Positions 50,034-58,987 of a DNA stretch of 64,000 nucleotides are shown here, piece by piece. Source of the DNA: Levilinea saccharolytica (GTDB lineage Bacteria; Chloroflexota; Anaerolineae; Anaerolineales; Anaerolineaceae); the NCBI RefSeq assembly GCF_001306035.1, contig NZ_LGCM01000003.1, positions 1 through 64,000 of the forward strand. Direction: 5' to 3'. Both the position numbers and the translations under genes were made by a program. The notes under the pieces were generated by a model. The model was not told the DNA's origin. It saw only the letters and a list, made by a program, of their open reading frames with translations, and ran no database searches. The number at the start of each line of letters is the position of its first letter. Within the stretch, counting starts at the first letter, position 1.

Positions 50034-52216
50034 GCGCAAAGGCGAAGCGGATGTGGACGGTGGGGGTGTGCGCGGGGCTGCTGACCGCGCTGTTGGCCTG
50101 CAATTTGCCCTTTGGGGGGCAGCCCAAGCCGGCGCTGACGGTGACGGCGGCTCCTGAGGCGGCGCCCAGCACCGCGGCAGCGGCCGTGCCCCTGGACCCG
50201 GCGGAGTTGTACCCGCCGCCCTTTGCCGAATACCCCCTGCGGACGGTGACTCTGCCGCAGGCTTCCCCTCCCAGCTACTCGCTGCCGGTCTCGCTGGACG
50301 GTATTCTGCCCGCCGCGGGGGTTGAGCTGACCCCCGCCCAGCGCCAGGCGCTGCAAGCCCACGGCTTTGTGGTGGTGCCGCCGGTGCCGGGGGCGCACAA
50401 GGAGTTTTACCAGGTGTACGAGCGTCTGCGCTATGAGTCCGGCGGGCATATCTACGTCACTGCGGACGCCGTGCTGCACGTCTATCACCTGCTGTTCAGC
50501 AAGCTGCTGCGCGATTTGGAACAGGATGTGTTCCTGCCCGACCTGCAAAGGCTGACCCAGGGCATGCTGGCGGCCAGCGCGGAGCAATACCAGATCCTGC
50601 GCGGGGGGCCTTTGGGTGAGGCGGCTTTGGGGAACGCGGCCTATTTTGGCGTGGCCGCGCGGCTTTTGGGGCTGGAGGACGCCGTCCCGCCGGAAGCTGA
50701 GGAACGCGTGCAGGCCGAACTGGCCCTGATTGAATCCGCCCAGGGGCCGGCGGTTTCGCCCATTTGGGAGCCGGGCGGCGAATATCTCGAAGATTACAGC
50801 CAGTACATCCCCCGCGGACATTACACCCGCAGCGCGGAGATGGAACGCTATTTTCGGGCGATGATGTGGTACGGGCGCATGACCTTCCGGCTGCGCTCCG
50901 AGCTGGAGACCCAGCGCGCCCTGCTGATCACCCTGGCCGCCCAGCAGGGGCAGAGCGGCGAGCAGGCCAACCTGGATCTGTGGAAAACCATTTACGAGCC
51001 CATCGGCTTTTTGGTGGGCAAGGCCGAAGACCCGTCCATTTACGAATACGGGGCGGCGGCGCGGGCGGTGTATGGCGATGCGCTGGGGTTGGACGCGCTG
51101 GCCGACCCGGCGCGGCTGGCGCAGTTCCGCGCCTCGGCCCGGGCGCTGCCCCCGCCGCGGGTGAATTCCATGTGGGTCTGGCTGGGCGAGGAGCAGGACG
51201 AGGCCACCCAGGGCTTTCGCTTTATGGGGCAGCGCTTCACCCTGGATGCGTATATCTTCGGCCAACTCATCTGGCAGAAGGTGGGCAGCTTTGAGAACCG
51301 CCGCGATCTGCCGCGGGGGATGGATGTGCTGGCGGCCATGGGCTCACAGGAAGCGCTGACCATTTTGGAGGAGATGGGCGAGACCCAGTACGATCATTAT
51401 TTGAGCCAGATGGACAAGGTGCGCGGGGAGGTGGCGGCTTTGAGCCAGGAGGATTGGACCCAAAACGTGTATTGGGGCTGGCTGTACAACTTTCAGCCGC
51501 TGCTGACCCCCAAGGATGGGCGCTACCCGGCCTATATGCGCACGGCGGCCTGGCAGCGCAAGGAGCTGAACACGGCCCTGGGGTCGTATACGGAACTGAA
51601 GCACGATACCCTGCTGTACGCCAAGCAGGTGATGGCCGAGATGGGCGGGGCCGAGCCGGAGGAGGGCGCCCAGGGGTATGTGGAGCCGGTGCCGGAGGTG
51701 TACGCGCGCCTGTACGCCCTGGCGCACATGACCCGCGCCGGTTTGCAGCAGCGCGGGCTGGCTGTGGATTCGCTGGGCGCGCTGGAAAACCTGATGGACC
51801 TGCTGGGTTTCCTGCAAACCTGTGCGGAAAAAGAGCTGGCCGGGCAGGCGCTGAGCCCGGAGGAGCGGCTGCGCATTTATTACTTCGGCGGTGAGCTGGA
51901 GGCGCTGACCCTGGCGGCGGCCGACAGCGCGGACATTCACGCGTCGGCATTGGAGGATCAGCCGGCGGCTTTGGTGGCGGATGTGGCCACGGGCATTGGG
52001 CGGGTGTTGGAAGAGGCGGTGGGCGACCCGGCTTTGATCTATGTGATTTTGCCGGATGAGCCTTACCGCCTGGGGGCAGGGGCGGTGTACAGCTATTATG
52101 AATTTGCCCTGCCCAGCGAGGAGCGCATGACGGACGAGACCTGGCGGGGGCTGGTGGCGGCGGGGAAGACGCCCCCTCTGCCGGAGTGGACGCGCCTGTT
52201 TATGCCCCAGGAGTGA
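50030..52216 (+). CDS. DUF3160 lipoprotein
   Basis: A 728-residue predicted lipoprotein with lipobox LLAC (Cys24), a short Thr/Pro/Ala linker and a large DUF3160 domain (about 75-720). Blocks such as FVVVPPVPGAHKEFYQVYE, HIYVTADAVLHVYHLLFSK and AMMWYGRMTFRL are typical. The family is common in Chloroflexota and some archaea; its role is unknown but it is likely exposed on the cell surface. It is the last gene of the pair with the FG-GAP-like protein. Its end marks the border to the toxin region. Confidence 0.85.
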   Translation: MSAKAKRMWTVGVCAGLLTALLACNLPFGGQPKPALTVTAAPEAAPSTAAAAVPLDPAELYPPPFAEYPLRTVTLPQASPPSYSLPVSLDGILPAAGVELTPAQRQALQAHGFVVVPPVPGAHKEFYQVYERLRYESGGHIYVTADAVLHVYHLLFSKLLRDLEQDVFLPDLQRLTQGMLAASAEQYQILRGGPLGEAALGNAAYFGVAARLLGLEDAVPPEAEERVQAELALIESAQGPAVSPIWEPGGEYLEDYSQYIPRGHYTRSAEMERYFRAMMWYGRMTFRLRSELETQRALLITLAAQQGQSGEQANLDLWKTIYEPIGFLVGKAEDPSIYEYGAAARAVYGDALGLDALADPARLAQFRASARALPPPRVNSMWVWLGEEQDEATQGFRFMGQRFTLDAYIFGQLIWQKVGSFENRRDLPRGMDVLAAMGSQEALTILEEMGETQYDHYLSQMDKVRGEVAALSQEDWTQNVYWGWLYNFQPLLTPKDGRYPAYMRTAAWQRKELNTALGSYTELKHDTLLYAKQVMAEMGGAEPEEGAQGYVEPVPEVYARLYALAHMTRAGLQQRGLAVDSLGALENLMDLLGFLQTCAEKELAGQALSPEERLRIYYFGGELEALTLAAADSADIHASALEDQPAALVADVATGIGRVLEEAVGDPALIYVILPDEPYRLGAGAVYSYYEFALPSEERMTDETWRGLVAAGKTPPLPEWTRLFMPQE

Positions 52217-52276
52217 GACGGCCGCTTGGGGCAGCTGGGAACGGTTTTCTGAAGTGAAAATCGAATATTTAGATGC

Positions 52277-52305
52277 TTGACACCCCCTGAATATTGCAAT
52301 ATAGT
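52277..52305 (+). promoter_or_regulatory. Strong promoter before the truncated RHS gene
   Basis: TTGACA (52277-52282), exactly 17 bp, TATAGT (52300-52305), in an AT-rich patch that also holds the palindrome ATATTGCAATAT (52291-52302) across the -10 box. It could drive the RHS fragment from about 52312, or be left over from a lost gene. Confidence 0.6.
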
Positions 52306-52381
52306 AATATACGATTGGGTGGATATTGGTAATTTTATACAAACTCGTGAATCAGAACGTACCGCGTATTCATGAAAACGG

Positions 52382-54307
52382 GTGGTCCGGTGTTGGAACG
52401 CGGCACAGGACGGCGGACGGCTGGCGAGCCTGACCAGCACCAATCTGGACGGCGCGGCGCTGCAAGGATTAGGATACGATTACGATAACCGCGGAAACAT
52501 CCTGGGGATTACCGACAGCCTCAGCGGTGAGATCTCGGAATTCACCTATGATGCCCTGGAGCGCCTGTTGAGTATGACGGTGACGGTCAACGGCCAGACA
52601 AGCCACAGCGAAACCTTCTCCTACGCCGACCCGCACGGGCGGATGGTGAGCAAGAGCCTGAATGGGGTTTCGAAGGCGTTTACCTATGATGCCAACCACC
52701 CGCATGCCGCTGCCAGCCTGGGCGAAAACAGCTACACCTATGATCTCAACGGCAGCCAGGTGGGGCGGGTCATTGGCAGCACAGCTTACACGCTGACCTA
52801 CGACGGAGAAAACCGGATGATCCGGGTGGAACCGGTGGGGGGCATGGCAGCCAACAGCGCCCCGGCGCGGCGAAAGGTGATGGCCCTGCAATTTGCACCG
52901 ACGCAGGGATGGGATGTTGAGACGCTTATCCCGTATACCCCAATGCCAACTTCGACGAGGACGCCCACACGTACTGTTGCTGTCACCACAGAAATACTAG
53001 AATTACCTCCAACGAAGACGCCCACACCTACGGCCACAGCCACGCCAGAGCCGTCGCCCACCGGGACGGCTGCGCCCACGCAGGAGCCGACGCAAACGCC
53101 CGACCTGCCGCCGACCGAAACGCCCACCCCCACCCCACAACCGCCGCCGCTGGAATCGGCGCAGTACTTCTATGACGGGGATGGAACCCTGGTGAAAAGC
53201 ATCGTGAACGGCGAAGTGACCTATTATGTCAGCCGCCAATTCCACCTGCGGGTGAGCGGTGAGGAGACTCGCATCCAGAAGTATTACCCCTTTGGCGGGC
53301 AGCCTATCGCCGTGCGAACGCAAGCCAACGGGACCGACACGCTGAACTGGCTGCTGACGGATCACCTGGGCAGCGCGCAGGTGACGGCGGCGGAGGGGGG
53401 CGCGGCCAGCGGGGTGCAGCGTTATACGGCCTTTGGGGAGGTGCGTTCCCGCGGCGGGGAGATGCCCACGGCGTACCAATACACCGGGCAGCTCAGCCAG
53501 ATGGAGCAGGTGGGGTTGTATCACTACGGGGCGCGCTGGTTTGACCCGGCCGGGGCGCATTTCACCCAGGCGGATACGCTAATCCCTGGTGTGGGCAACC
53601 CGCTGTCCTGGGATCGGTATGCGTATGTCAACGATAACCCCATTAATTACACAGATCCAACCGGCCATATGCAAGTGTGCGCAGATGGAGATGAGGGGGG
53701 AGGTTGCGGAACCGGATCAACGACGGAACAAATTTGGCTGACTTTTGCTGACCCTGATGATGGAAGACACAAGGGTGTTTATGATGGGTTATTTTCCGAA
53801 TATTATGCGAAACTACATCAAGCCAGGGTAGTAACATCGAGAGGGGATCCTAATGCAGATATATACTGGGCAGATGCAGCAACCGCAAAAGAGGTTGCAC
53901 TAAACTTTTTCCCGCAAAAAGAAATCAATCCTATAATGTTTATTTCGCCAGAAGCGATATACCGGTTTTCGCAGTTTTTGGTTGGGGCGGCGAAAGATTT
54001 ATTACTGAATGGTGGTGGCAATATTGTAAGTGCTTCTTTTTTGGCCCCCTCAGTTAAAGCCGCTTGGTCAAAAAGTACATTTAATACCGTTGAAGATTCA
54101 ATCACTTATCATTATCAGAAACATGGAGAACCCTGGAAGACTGCTGAGGAATATACCGAGGCCGCCCAGAACTTTTATACTCTTAACATAGATATGGCAA
54201 AGTCTCATAAGCTCAACTCCGGAGAGATAGGAGTGAAGATTACAACGGATCAATTTTTTGGAATCTATACAGCAGATGGCAGAATTATCTCATTTGGACC
54301 TAAGTAA
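52382..54307 (+). CDS. RHS-repeat polymorphic toxin, 5'-truncated, with C-terminal nuclease-like toxin domain
   Basis: A 641-codon frame that begins in the middle of RHS/YD repeats (GYDYDNRGNI, FTYDALERLLS); a stop codon precedes it and no RBS is seen, so the original N-terminus is lost. Order: YD repeats (about 30-155), Thr/Pro linker (about 185-260), RHS core (about 262-425) ending in the usual GNPLSWDRYAYVNDNPINYTDPTG, then a variable tip. The tip is visibly AT-richer than the core. Its end, HYQKHGEPWKTAEEYTEAA with a later FFGIYTADGRIISFGP, resembles the BECR-fold RNase group of toxins; that is inference. The immunity gene follows 14 bp later. Confidence 0.75.
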   Translation: MVRCWNAAQDGGRLASLTSTNLDGAALQGLGYDYDNRGNILGITDSLSGEISEFTYDALERLLSMTVTVNGQTSHSETFSYADPHGRMVSKSLNGVSKAFTYDANHPHAAASLGENSYTYDLNGSQVGRVIGSTAYTLTYDGENRMIRVEPVGGMAANSAPARRKVMALQFAPTQGWDVETLIPYTPMPTSTRTPTRTVAVTTEILELPPTKTPTPTATATPEPSPTGTAAPTQEPTQTPDLPPTETPTPTPQPPPLESAQYFYDGDGTLVKSIVNGEVTYYVSRQFHLRVSGEETRIQKYYPFGGQPIAVRTQANGTDTLNWLLTDHLGSAQVTAAEGGAASGVQRYTAFGEVRSRGGEMPTAYQYTGQLSQMEQVGLYHYGARWFDPAGAHFTQADTLIPGVGNPLSWDRYAYVNDNPINYTDPTGHMQVCADGDEGGGCGTGSTTEQIWLTFADPDDGRHKGVYDGLFSEYYAKLHQARVVTSRGDPNADIYWADAATAKEVALNFFPQKEINPIMFISPEAIYRFSQFLVGAAKDLLLNGGGNIVSASFLAPSVKAAWSKSTFNTVEDSITYHYQKHGEPWKTAEEYTEAAQNFYTLNIDMAKSHKLNSGEIGVKITTDQFFGIYTADGRIISFGPK

Positions 54308-54321
54308 AGAGGAGCAATGAT

Positions 54322-54618
54322 ATGGAGCAAATAAAGGAATCTTATGAAGATATGTATAACACCCCTATTCCTAAAGGGATCCAATCATTGATTGATGATC
54401 TAATCGTAGGATTGAATGATTACGACGGATATGTTATGGGTTTGGCCTCATCATATCTTAAGGGGGAGTGGGAGAATGAGGGGATCGATGTCGATAAAGA
54501 GATCGACAATATTATCGAGAAATTGATAATAAAACTTAATGAATACCGGACGTATAAACAAAAACTTGATGATCTCGTTCTCATTCTCAAGAACGCGAAA
54601 AAAACACCAAAGGAATGA
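54322..54618 (+). CDS. Putative immunity protein for the RHS tip toxin
   Basis: A 98-residue acidic, helical protein without recognised domain. AAAGAGGAGC stands about seven bases before the ATG at 54322. Its position right after the toxin tip, small size, AT-rich coding sequence and low pI-type composition fit a cognate immunity protein. No membrane helix is seen, so it would neutralise a cytosolic toxin. The family is unknown to me. Confidence 0.6.
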   Translation: MEQIKESYEDMYNTPIPKGIQSLIDDLIVGLNDYDGYVMGLASSYLKGEWENEGIDVDKEIDNIIEKLIIKLNEYRTYKQKLDDLVLILKNAKKTPKE

Positions 54619-54752
54619 AGTGAAAGGCGGGTAAATGCGGTGGAAGATCGCCTCTGCTCGCCTTTGTCTTGACGCAATTGTTAGGATCTCCTAACCTGGA
54701 TCACAAGCCAAGACGTTTACCGCCTCAGCACCATGAGAGGGATCTCGCGTAA

Positions 54753-55100
54753 GTGGGTTGCCGGAGATGCGGCTTAAAACGAGTTTACCGGGTGGGGCGC
54801 GCTAAGCCTGACAGAATGCACCACCCCTCATTCGCAGCAGATGCGTCGGGGACCGCACCCAAACGTGCAAAAAAAGAAATTTACTTCGTGATATCTGGCG
54901 GTAGTAAACCTGTCCGGTTCGGCGATGTGGGCATTTTTGATCAAAATGGCGACCTAGTTGCCGTTTACCAGGTTGGGGTTGGCACCCTGAGTGGACTTCC
55001 TATCGCCAGAGAGAGGCAGGCTATTACAGATATTTTTGAATATGGATCCTTAAAAAATGATCCTTTTGATGGACCTATAATATTCATACCATATAAGTAG
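54753..55100 (+). CDS. Orphan polymorphic-toxin C-terminal domain
   Basis: A 115-codon frame with no RHS core and no clear RBS; it starts right after a stop codon. The C-terminal part (YQVGVGTLSGLPIARERQAI then TDIF) matches a pattern I have seen at the tips of RHS and related toxins, where a VG-x-G-PxARE block precedes a helix. It is probably a displaced tip that could be swapped back onto an RHS core. An immunity-like gene follows 13 bp later. It may not be expressed on its own. Confidence 0.5.
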   Translation: MGCRRCGLKRVYRVGRAKPDRMHHPSFAADASGTAPKRAKKEIYFVISGGSKPVRFGDVGIFDQNGDLVAVYQVGVGTLSGLPIARERQAITDIFEYGSLKNDPFDGPIIFIPYK

Positions 55101-55113
55101 AAAGAAGGTGAGC

Positions 55114-55656
55114 ATGGGTAGACAGGTCAGGTTTTATATGCTCCTTGATGATGAACAGGAGTTTCTGGATTTTGTTTGCCAAAAACCTGGGGTAAAACTT
55201 CTGCGGGTTGTTTCCGATATACCGGAACTTGTCATTGGGAAAAAAGTTTTATTAGAGTCTCAAAATATGCGACAGGTGTATGTTTGGGATTCAGCTTTTA
55301 GTATTCCCCAAAATAGTATTGAAAAGCTATTCTACACGAACTACGACGAAAATCTTGGGCAATATGTTGACACAGAAAGAGCTTTTTTCACAATTAACCG
55401 TTCTTCATCCGCACCTTTTATTGAGTATTCACGCTCTTTTATTCGTGATGATGGAAAATTAACAGAAGGACGAATCTGGGCTGAAATGTACCGTTCTGAA
55501 GGTGATAAATTGGTTCGTAAAGAACCCGAGTTCATCTCCTGGTATGGAGAGGTCGCTCGCTGGTTTAGACAGAACCTACAACATGATAGGGAGTTGAATG
55601 CCTACGTGTCTAGAAGAGCGATGGAATGGAGAAAAAATGGTGGGGAATTTCATTAG
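55114..55656 (+). CDS. Putative immunity protein for the orphan tip
   Basis: A 180-residue soluble protein starting MGRQVRFYMLLDDEQEFLDFV, a start common in small immunity-like proteins encoded beside polymorphic toxins. AAGAAGG stands five bases before the ATG at 55114; a GTG two codons earlier is less likely. The coding region is AT-rich, like the toxin it follows. Later blocks (RAFFTINRSSSAPFIEYSRS and ISWYGEVARWFRQNL) look well-formed, so the gene seems intact. Confidence 0.6.
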   Translation: MGRQVRFYMLLDDEQEFLDFVCQKPGVKLLRVVSDIPELVIGKKVLLESQNMRQVYVWDSAFSIPQNSIEKLFYTNYDENLGQYVDTERAFFTINRSSSAPFIEYSRSFIRDDGKLTEGRIWAEMYRSEGDKLVRKEPEFISWYGEVARWFRQNLQHDRELNAYVSRRAMEWRKNGGEFH

Positions 55657-55794
55657 CCACTAGGTTGAAAATTTATCTTATAAAAGCGAAATTATACCGT
55701 TGTTCGGAATATCAACCAGGCGATCACAGGGCGCGCCCGTACAGGGGTGATGATGTACAATGAGGCATGGGCGGCATGAGTCCGATGGGAGATT

Positions 55795-55961
55795 GCAGCG
55801 CGCAGGTGACGGCGGCGGAGGGGGCGCGGCCAGCGGGGTGCAGCGCTACAGCACCTTTGGGGAGGTGCGTTCCCGCGGCGGGGAGATGCCCACGGCGTAC
55901 CAGTACACCGGGCAGCTCAGCCAGATGGAGCAGGTGGGGCTGTATCACTACGGGGCGAGGT
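55795..55961 (+). pseudogene. RHS core fragment, copy 2 (frameshifted)
   Basis: Nearly identical to part of the RHS core of the first gene (53375-53540), from GCAGCGCGCAGGTGACGG to the YHYGA codons. One G is missing from the GAGGGGGG run, so the two parts lie in different frames, and the match breaks off at GGGGCGAGGTG. It is followed by a stop codon after two codons. Confidence 0.85.
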
Positions 55962-56004
55962 GTGAATAGACCTAATGCCATCCTTTGCTGGATCATTAGA
56001 ATGT

Positions 56005-56039
56005 TGTACAAATATGCATTTTAATTGCATAATTGTACA
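56005..56039. promoter_or_regulatory. Promoter-overlapping inverted repeat of the AAA_14 gene
   Basis: TGTACAAATATGCA and TGCATAATTGTACA form 14-bp arms with one mismatch around a seven-base centre. The right arm covers the -35 box TTGCAT (56025-56030) that pairs with TATAAT (56047-56052) over a 16-bp spacer. It looks like an autoregulatory operator, or the end of a small mobile repeat. Confidence 0.45.
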
Positions 56040-56104
56040 GAAATGATATAATCATCATGTCGTTTATCACGCCGCCTGATCCATTGCTTATCGGAGCTTG
56101 TTCA

Positions 56105-57259
56105 ATGATTGAAAGGAAAATGGCGTCCAAAATAACTTCCCTGGCGCAGAAGTTCCAGGTCATCACGCTCACCGGCCCACGCCAGTCTGGAAAGACCACG
56201 CTGGTCCGTGCCGTTTTTCCGAACTTGCCCTACGTTTCTCTGGAGGAGCCTGATATCCGCCAAATTGCGCTGTCGGACCCGCGCGGATTTCTATCCAATT
56301 ACCCTTCTGGGGCTATTATGGATGAAATTCAAAATACACCGGAACTGTTTTCTTACCTACAGCGAATCGTAGATGAAAACCGCCAGATTCAATTTATTCT
56401 GACGGGATCGTCCAATTTTTTGTTAATGGAAAAAATAAGCCAGACCCTGGCAGGCCGTACCGCCGTTTTGCATTTACTTCCGTTCTCATTTGAAGAGCTG
56501 GAACCCCTGAATGATCCATATGAGAGCATGATTTTTAAAGGCCAATATCCGCGGATTTACGACCGCGATATTTCCCCTACAGAGTTCTATCCATCTTACA
56601 TCCAAACCTATGTGGATCGAGATGTTCGTTTGATCAAAAATGTCGGCGACTCGAACGCCTTTATTCAATTCACGCAGCTGTGTGCAGGACGCATTGGGCA
56701 GCCGCTGAACTATGCTAGTTTAGCGGCTGACGCCGGCGTCAGTCCAAATACAGCCAAGTCATGGATCTCGATTCTGGAAAGTTCTTACATTCTGTATCGC
56801 TTGCAGCCCTATCATCGGAATTTCAATAAAAGACTGGTGAAATCACCCAAGCTGTATTTTTATGATACCGGGGTCGCTTGCGCACTACTTGGGATCCGAG
56901 AATCGGAACACATCAACTTTCACTATCTTAAAGGTTCACTGTTTGAAAACTTGATTCTTAATGAATTCATCAAGCGCAGTTTCAACCGCGGCGAGAACAG
57001 CCTGCCGTATTATTGGCAAGATAATCACGGCAAAGAAATTGATTGCTTGATGGTGAACGGCGAAAGGGTCACGGCGGTTGAGATTAAATCGGGGAAAACG
57101 ATGTCAACCAGTTATTTTGACCATCTTCATTATTGGGAATCATTGGCGGCTTTAAGTGAATATCGAGGATATGTTGTCTATGGGGGTGATCAAACGATGC
57201 AAACCAGCGCAGGCATGTTATTAAGCTGGCGGGATCTCGATCGTATTCCACATGCATAA
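56105..57259 (+). CDS. AAA_14/DUF4143 ATP-binding protein
   Basis: A 384-residue ATPase: P-loop GPRQSGKTT (24-32), Walker B IMDEIQ (71-76), sensor-like FILTGSSNFLLM, a winged-helix part (about 200-255) and a C-terminal DUF4143 domain whose EIDCLMVNGERVTAVEIKSG is a PD-(D/E)XK-type core. Such proteins are widespread, of unknown role, and often found in mobile or variable regions. The ATG at 56105 has GGAG eight bases upstream. An ATG at 56057, five bases after the TATAAT, would give a leaderless longer form. It sits between two broken RHS core fragments. Confidence 0.88.
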   Translation: MIERKMASKITSLAQKFQVITLTGPRQSGKTTLVRAVFPNLPYVSLEEPDIRQIALSDPRGFLSNYPSGAIMDEIQNTPELFSYLQRIVDENRQIQFILTGSSNFLLMEKISQTLAGRTAVLHLLPFSFEELEPLNDPYESMIFKGQYPRIYDRDISPTEFYPSYIQTYVDRDVRLIKNVGDSNAFIQFTQLCAGRIGQPLNYASLAADAGVSPNTAKSWISILESSYILYRLQPYHRNFNKRLVKSPKLYFYDTGVACALLGIRESEHINFHYLKGSLFENLILNEFIKRSFNRGENSLPYYWQDNHGKEIDCLMVNGERVTAVEIKSGKTMSTSYFDHLHYWESLAALSEYRGYVVYGGDQTMQTSAGMLLSWRDLDRIPHA

Positions 57260-57307
57260 TCGATATTTCGAACTTTCTCCCCAACCATCGGCCTCACCTC
57301 GCCGTGT

Positions 57308-57578
57308 GGGCGCGGCCAGCGGGGTGCAGCGTTACACGGCCTTTGGGGAGGTGCGTTCCCGCAGCGGGGAGATGCCCACGGTGTACCAATACACCGGGCA
57401 GCTCAGCCAGATGGAGCAGGTGGGGCTGTATCACTATGGGGCGAGGTGGTTTGACCCGGCCGGGGCGTGTTTCACCCAGGCGGATACGCTGGTGCCCGGT
57501 GTGGGCAACCCGCTGTCTTGGATTGGTTTGGGTAAGGAAACTACAACCCCATAAATTCCACGGATCCAACCAGCCATG
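57308..57578 (+). pseudogene. RHS core fragment, copy 3
   Basis: The frame 57252-57554 encodes GAASGVQRYTAFGEVRSRSG through HFTQAD-type core to GVGNPLSW, then goes out of register. DNA similarity to the intact core (from 53400) continues to about 57578 with small indels, so the tip is lost. The 5' end joins unrelated DNA at 57308. Shares GGGGCGAGGTG with copy 2 but not with copy 1. Confidence 0.85.
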
Positions 57579-57696
57579 GGCTATTTAGGGATGACCTACA
57601 TTTTTCCGACTGCGAGGATGGGTTACCCCAGGCCTCTCAAATGACTCCAGATGAAACTGTTAAGCCCGATCCATACGATCGAGCTGAAGAGATTCG

Positions 57697-57718
57697 ATCG
57701 CTCAATCAGCGATTTTTA
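57697..57718 (+). terminator. Intrinsic terminator at the right border of the RHS region
   Basis: ATCGCT/AGCGAT stem (57697-57702 with 57708-57713) followed by a TTTTT run. It overlaps the 3' end of the minus-strand hydrolase. The stem is short. Confidence 0.4.
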
Positions 57719-58751
57719 AATAACGGTCAAAAAATTCGAGACAAGCCTGGTTTATCTCCTGCAAATACTTCGCTGCGTCGCGCGTTGTTTGCCCACCTTC
57801 CAGAATTTTTGTGAGTATCGGGCTGGTAAGCGAAAGGTCAGTCAGGGAGAAATGCCCCCTGCCGGGGAAATACAGGTTGATCACATCCTCGGATGCATCC
57901 GAGAGGAATTCAAAATTTCTGGCATATTGAGGCCATTCGGCGAGATGACCCCAGGAACTGTCTGAGTAGATGTTCAAGACAGGTGCGGGATAGGGCTGGT
58001 CGAGCCAAACGAATTCGCCATCTTTAACGCCGATGATATCGTCCATAAAGGGTGATTCGAGCGCAATCACGGCGTCTATGTCGTTTCGCTGCCGCGGAAT
58101 CGCCAGCGCCGCCGAGCCGCCGAGTGAATGTCCCATGACGCCGATTCGTTCCCCATCCACCAAGCCATACACGCCTTCCGCACCGCCGGCTGCGTTGGCC
58201 AAAATGGTATCCAGCGCGAAGTTGATGTCGTCTGTGCGGGTTTTCATCCATTTTTGGTATAAGCGAAAACTTTGCTGACGGTCGCGCCGGGCGTTTTCCT
58301 GCTGGATTTCGCGAAAGTAGTCCATGCTCACAAATGTGATGCGCCCATCGTCGCCTTTTATCCAGAAGGCATGATATGGGTGTCCGATGGAACATACCAC
58401 ATAGCCGTGACTTGCCAGTTCGAGATAGAGCGACTCGTTGCTGGTCTCCAGTCCCAGCCCGCCGTGTGAAAACATAATCAGCGGGTAGATTTCACCTGCG
58501 GTCTTATCGGGATGCCAGCAGGTCACGTTGATCTTGCGCTTCTCACCCGTGTCGGTATAAGTCTCCACGCGGCTTTCATCGGTGTAGGTGTAGCGGATAC
58601 TGGTGACTGTGTAAACCCCCGTCGGTTCCGGTTTGTGGTGCGGCGGGAACAGCAGAATGGGCATCATCACAAGTAAAACCAGCAGCAGCGCGCAGCCCGC
58701 CCTGGAGAGCACTTGCCTGGCTGGATGGGTTTGTTTAGGGAAAAGAGCCAT
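57702..58751 (-). CDS. Alpha/beta hydrolase, PAF-acetylhydrolase-like
   Basis: A 349-residue exported or anchored hydrolase with an N-terminal hydrophobic helix (about 18-35). The nucleophile is Ser209 in GHSLGG, the oxyanion strand is LIMFSHGGLG, and a His in GRGHFSLTD near 301 is the likely base. The block LASHGYVVCSIGHPYH is typical of PAF-acetylhydrolase-like lipases. The substrate may be an oxidised or short-chain lipid ester. The ATG at 58751 follows GAAGGC; a longer frame to 58898 adds 49 residues that look non-coding. Confidence 0.8.
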   Translation of the reverse strand: MALFPKQTHPARQVLSRAGCALLLVLLVMMPILLFPPHHKPEPTGVYTVTSIRYTYTDESRVETYTDTGEKRKINVTCWHPDKTAGEIYPLIMFSHGGLGLETSNESLYLELASHGYVVCSIGHPYHAFWIKGDDGRITFVSMDYFREIQQENARRDRQQSFRLYQKWMKTRTDDINFALDTILANAAGGAEGVYGLVDGERIGVMGHSLGGSAALAIPRQRNDIDAVIALESPFMDDIIGVKDGEFVWLDQPYPAPVLNIYSDSSWGHLAEWPQYARNFEFLSDASEDVINLYFPGRGHFSLTDLSLTSPILTKILEGGQTTRDAAKYLQEINQACLEFFDRYLKIAD

Positions 58752-58987
58752 GATGCCTTCGATCTCCACAGCGCCCTCACGCCGCCAATGAGGATGCCAA
58801 CGGCTGCGGTTTACCCTGTGCCATCCTGCAATGTCCATACAGGCAAGCATGCTTGGGCATCTCGCACGCGAACAGGTCGAAACCAGCCTTCGCCGCATTT
58901 TGGTCGGGGTATTAATCCATTGGCAGACGGTCGTGCATACGGTTGAGCATAAACGTGATGATAATCACGCTCATGTTTTTTTGAATA

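Noticed and set aside
49209-50039. Upstream extension of the ubiB-like frame by 277 codons
   Set aside because: The extension is Pro/Arg/Gln-rich and antisense to the FG-GAP-like gene; the kinase start with a -10 box directly upstream is more convincing.
49916-51265. 449-codon minus-strand frame
   Set aside because: Shadow of the DUF3160 gene; no RBS or domain pattern.
58950-58983. CGTGAT-GATA-ATCACG hairpin with TTTTTTT as a terminator
   Set aside because: The T-run is on the plus strand, where no gene precedes it; the gap 58752-58987 otherwise shows nothing I can interpret.
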